Assembly (NCBI GenBank): GCA_003254925.1 | Contig: QANZ01016320.1 | Coordinates: 262,138 to 326,137, forward strand | DNA from: Chamaecrista fasciculata | Taxonomy: Eukaryota; Streptophyta; Magnoliopsida; Fabales; Fabaceae | Reading direction: 5' to 3' | Length of the DNA stretch: 64,000 bases | Shown here: in pieces, positions 60,763 to 64,000 of the stretch | Layout of the letters: every line of letters begins with the position of its first letter | How positions within the stretch are numbered: position 1 is the stretch's first letter | Made by a program: the position numbers and the translations under genes | The notes under the pieces: model-generated | What the model saw: only the letters and a program-made list of their open reading frames with translations | What the model was told of the DNA's origin: nothing | Databases searched by the model: none

Positions 60763-61609
60763 NNNNNNNNNNNNNNNNNNNNNNNNNNNNNNNNNNNNNN
60801 NNNNNNNNNNNNNNNNNNNNNNNNNNNNNNNNNNNNNNNNNNNNNNNNNNNNNNNNNNNNNNNNNNNNNNNNNNNNNNNNNNNNNNNNNNNNNNNNNNNN
60901 NNNNNNNNNNNNNNNNNNNNNNNNNNNNNNNNNNNNNNNNNNNNNNNNNNNNNNNNNNNNNNNNNNNNNNNNNNNNNNNNNNNNNNNNNNNNNNNNNNNN
61001 NNNNNNNNNNNNNNNNNNNNNNNNNNNNNNNNNNNNNNNNNNNNNNNNNNNNNNNNNNNNNNNNNNNNNNNNNNNNNNNNNNNNNNNNNNNNNNNNNNNN
61101 NNNNNNNNNNNNNNNNNNNNNNNNNNNNNNNNNNNNNNNNNNNNNNNNNNNNNNNNNNNNNNNNNNNNNNNNNNNNNNNNNNNNNNNNNNNNNNNNNNNN
61201 NNNNNNNNNNNNNNNNNNNNNNNNNNNNNNNNNNNNNNNNNNNNNNNNNNNNNNNNNNNNNNNNNNNNNNNNNNNNNNNNNNNNNNNNNNNNNNNNNNNN
61301 NNNNNNNNNNNNNNNNNNNNNNNNNNNNNNNNNNNNNNNNNNNNNNNNNNNNNNNNNNNNNNNNNNNNNNNNNNNNNNNNNNNNNNNNNNNNNNNNNNNN
61401 NNNNNNNNNNNNNNNNNNNNNNNNNNNNNNNNNNNNNNNNNNNNNNNNNNNNNNNNNNNNNNNNNNNNNNNNNNNNNNNNNNNNNNNNNNNNNNNNNNNN
61501 NNNNNNNNNNNNNNNNNNNNNNNNNNNNNNNNNNNNNNNNNNNNNNNNNNNNNNNNNNNNNNNNNNNNNNNNNNNNNNNNNNNNNNNNNNNNNNNNNNNN
61601 NNNNNNNNN
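60763..61609. other. Assembly gap (847 Ns)
   Basis: Unresolved sequence, entered from a GC-rich palindrome-bearing segment and left into AT-rich DNA. Confidence 1.
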
Positions 61610-61888
61610 AAAATTATATACTTAACTCTTAAATTATTTTTAAAGTATAATTTTTAAAAAAAAAATTAACAATACTAAAACTTTTACTTACATATTTTTC
61701 TTCCTTCTTCTTCTCCCTTCTTTTTTTCTTCTTCCCCCTTCTTTCTTTCTTCTTCCTTCTTTCTCTCTTAGATTTTTTTTTTTACTCTCTCAATCTCATA
61801 TTTCTCTCACTAAAACTCAACCCATTTACCCAAACACCCCCCCCCCAAATTATATTGGCCTCATCCTCCACAAAAAAATATTTAAACC

Positions 61889-62131
61889 GCACCAATCATG
61901 CGGTGCCACGTGGCATCGCGTGATTGGTCGGTTTAAATTTTTTTGGGACACTCAGATGACATTCGAGTGTCCCAAAAAAATAGAGTCGGTGACTAACACA
62001 GCGTCAGTCGTCAAGGGTCCAAGTATCCCAAAAAAAGTTTTAAAAAAAATTTTCACCCGATGCCACGTGGCATCGGGTGATTGGGCCACCTGTATTGGGA
62101 CACTCGAACCATATCCGAGTGTCCCAAAAAT
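61889..62131. repeat. Palindrome cluster with two G-box cores upstream of H3
   Basis: GGTGCCACGTGGCATCGCGTG (61901-61921) and GATGCCACGTGGCATCGGGTG (62059-62079) both contain TGCCACGTGGCA. Hairpins GGGACACTC/GAGTGTCCC lie at 61945-61974 and 62097-62126. The two halves repeat each other in direct order about 155 bp apart. The style resembles the cluster at 305-513, which contains GGTGCCAACGTGGCACC. Confidence 0.75.
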
Positions 62132-62194
62132 CTAAATAGTTTTTTTTTGTCCGAAAAATCTAAATACTTTTTTTTATATTATTTATATAAATAA

Positions 62195-62845
<651 letters not shown>

Positions 62846-64000
62846 TGTTGTTGACGCAGTGTAAAGATTATTGTAATGCAAGCTTTGAATATCTATCATA
62901 GTGTGTTCATATCATATGCTTTCGTTGTTCTATTGTATGAACAAGATCGATCATATTACCATCTCCATTGTAATCGATGAACTCATCAGTATCGCAATTT
63001 GCAAATTAGATTTCTTTAATTCTTTTAAGGTCAAAAACTTATTTTGGTTCATAATATTTCTCTAAAGTTATGTTTTGGTCCCTAATGAGAGAAATGATTA
63101 AATTCGTAAGATAACTTAAATAAGTAACTTTTTTTAAGTCTAATTTTATGTTTGATTTAATCTATGTCCGTCTTGAGCCAGTTGAAGTAAGTTTCCATTC
63201 TCATCTGCACATTATTTAACCAATAGTTCATCTTTTTGAAATCAGAATATGTTTCCACTGTCAATACACATTCAAATTTGATCTAAGTATTTTTACAGCA
63301 TTCGTGATTATTACTTTCTCCCTTGAATTTGTTAGGATTTTTTGGGAGGAAGAAGAAACATGGAAGCTCTCATAAATTTTTTTTCTTTTCTTTTTTCTCA
63401 TGAACTTTTCTTGATTCATAGCTCCATTAATTCAAATAAAAGAGGGGCCTATAAATAGGCTTACAATACCAACCGAAAAGGAGAAATTCTCTCACAAAGA
63501 TGATAGCTACTACCAAACTCAATAAAATAAATAATTTAAACAAATTAATCCCTAATACTAGGTCAAACTCAGAAAAAGCTCAACAACTCTTTTTCAAATT
63601 CTGAATTTTATTTACTTCACTAATATTAATAATCTTAATTTATTCCTAAATCCTAACAGAATTATCATAAGGTGTTAAGAACAAGAAGTACAAACACGGT
63701 TCATGGATCCAGCATTCATAAAGGTCTCTCTGATGTCGCCCTCATGAGTCATGACAAATGATTCAAGGTTTGTGAGTCTTGATTCAAACGAACTGACTTT
63801 GTTTCCTACGTACCAAATTCACCAGAAATAAAGCTGGTGACCCAGACATGGACCACATACAAATTAAAGCCAATAACTATACATTAACATAATCTCCACA
63901 TGCAGACATGCACATCATTGTTTGAAGACCAAAAATGGTCATTTAACCTATTTTAAATTAACTCCACAAAAAGAAAGAAAGAAGGGAACTTTATAAACAA
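62846..64000. other. 3' flank of H3 and intergenic DNA
   Basis: The 3' UTR probably ends by about 63010. The rest is AT-rich. A TTTTGGTCCCTAATGAG phrase near 63074 is a fold-back-like trace. No gene seen to the end of the window. Confidence 0.55.

Noticed and set aside
60431..61657. Long open frames of 300-400 codons
   Set aside because: They are open only because they run through Ns; the real bases on either side do not encode a recognisable domain.

Overview
The window is nuclear DNA of a dicot plant, in a draft assembly. The evidence is AT-rich intergenic DNA, GT-AG introns of 80 bp to 3.5 kb, plant-specific protein families, plant-type Ty1-copia, hAT, Stowaway and Mutator-like elements, two N-gaps (42650-43397 and 60763-61609) and a few single Ns. 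I cannot name the species.

Six intact protein-coding genes can be assembled exon by exon. They are an ARL1-type small GTPase (minus, 1898-6683); an At4g14100-like secreted or luminal protein (minus, 8607-9348); an FBH-type bHLH transcription factor (plus, 16242-18428); a plant coiled-coil protein of unknown function (plus, 31697-34817); a conserved plant protein with a PDZ-like stretch (plus, 45018-51279); and an intronless H3.1-type histone H3 (plus, 62435-62845). All reading phases close across the junctions I chose. A broken histone H3 copy lies at 52950-53487. Matching flanks at 51275-52110 and 57113-58910 suggest that a block running from the 3' end of the PDZ-like gene to H3 was duplicated in direct order.

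Between and inside the genes most DNA is mobile. A full-length but decayed Ty1-copia element (21596-26760) has 282-bp LTRs and TSD AATTT. A truncated copia lies at 38397-39558 and a non-coding LTR-element remnant at 53496-56920. Four hAT-like elements have exact 8-bp TSDs (14088, 30101, 43913, 44455), and there is one Stowaway MITE (41347). The dominant class is a set of about 15 fold-back elements, each nearly all inverted repeat. Where ends are intact they have 9-bp TSDs, and their arms repeat the short phrase TTTGGTCC or TTTGGTACC. Several carry gene pieces in the loop or arms: a piece resembling the N-terminus of splicing factor SF1 (36121-36293), an RNase H-like piece (about 40340-40640), and a GC-rich coding-like piece present in both arms of a near-perfect 1.28-kb palindrome inside an intron (46387-47665).

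The most unusual patterns are these gene-carrying fold-backs with their shared arm phrase, and a long series of different short hairpins all closing on a (C/T)NGAA loop in the copia internal region. I saw no bacterial-type operon, CRISPR array, rRNA or tRNA gene. The genes show no functional clustering; the window is an ordinary gene-plus-transposon plant region with unusually rich fold-back content.
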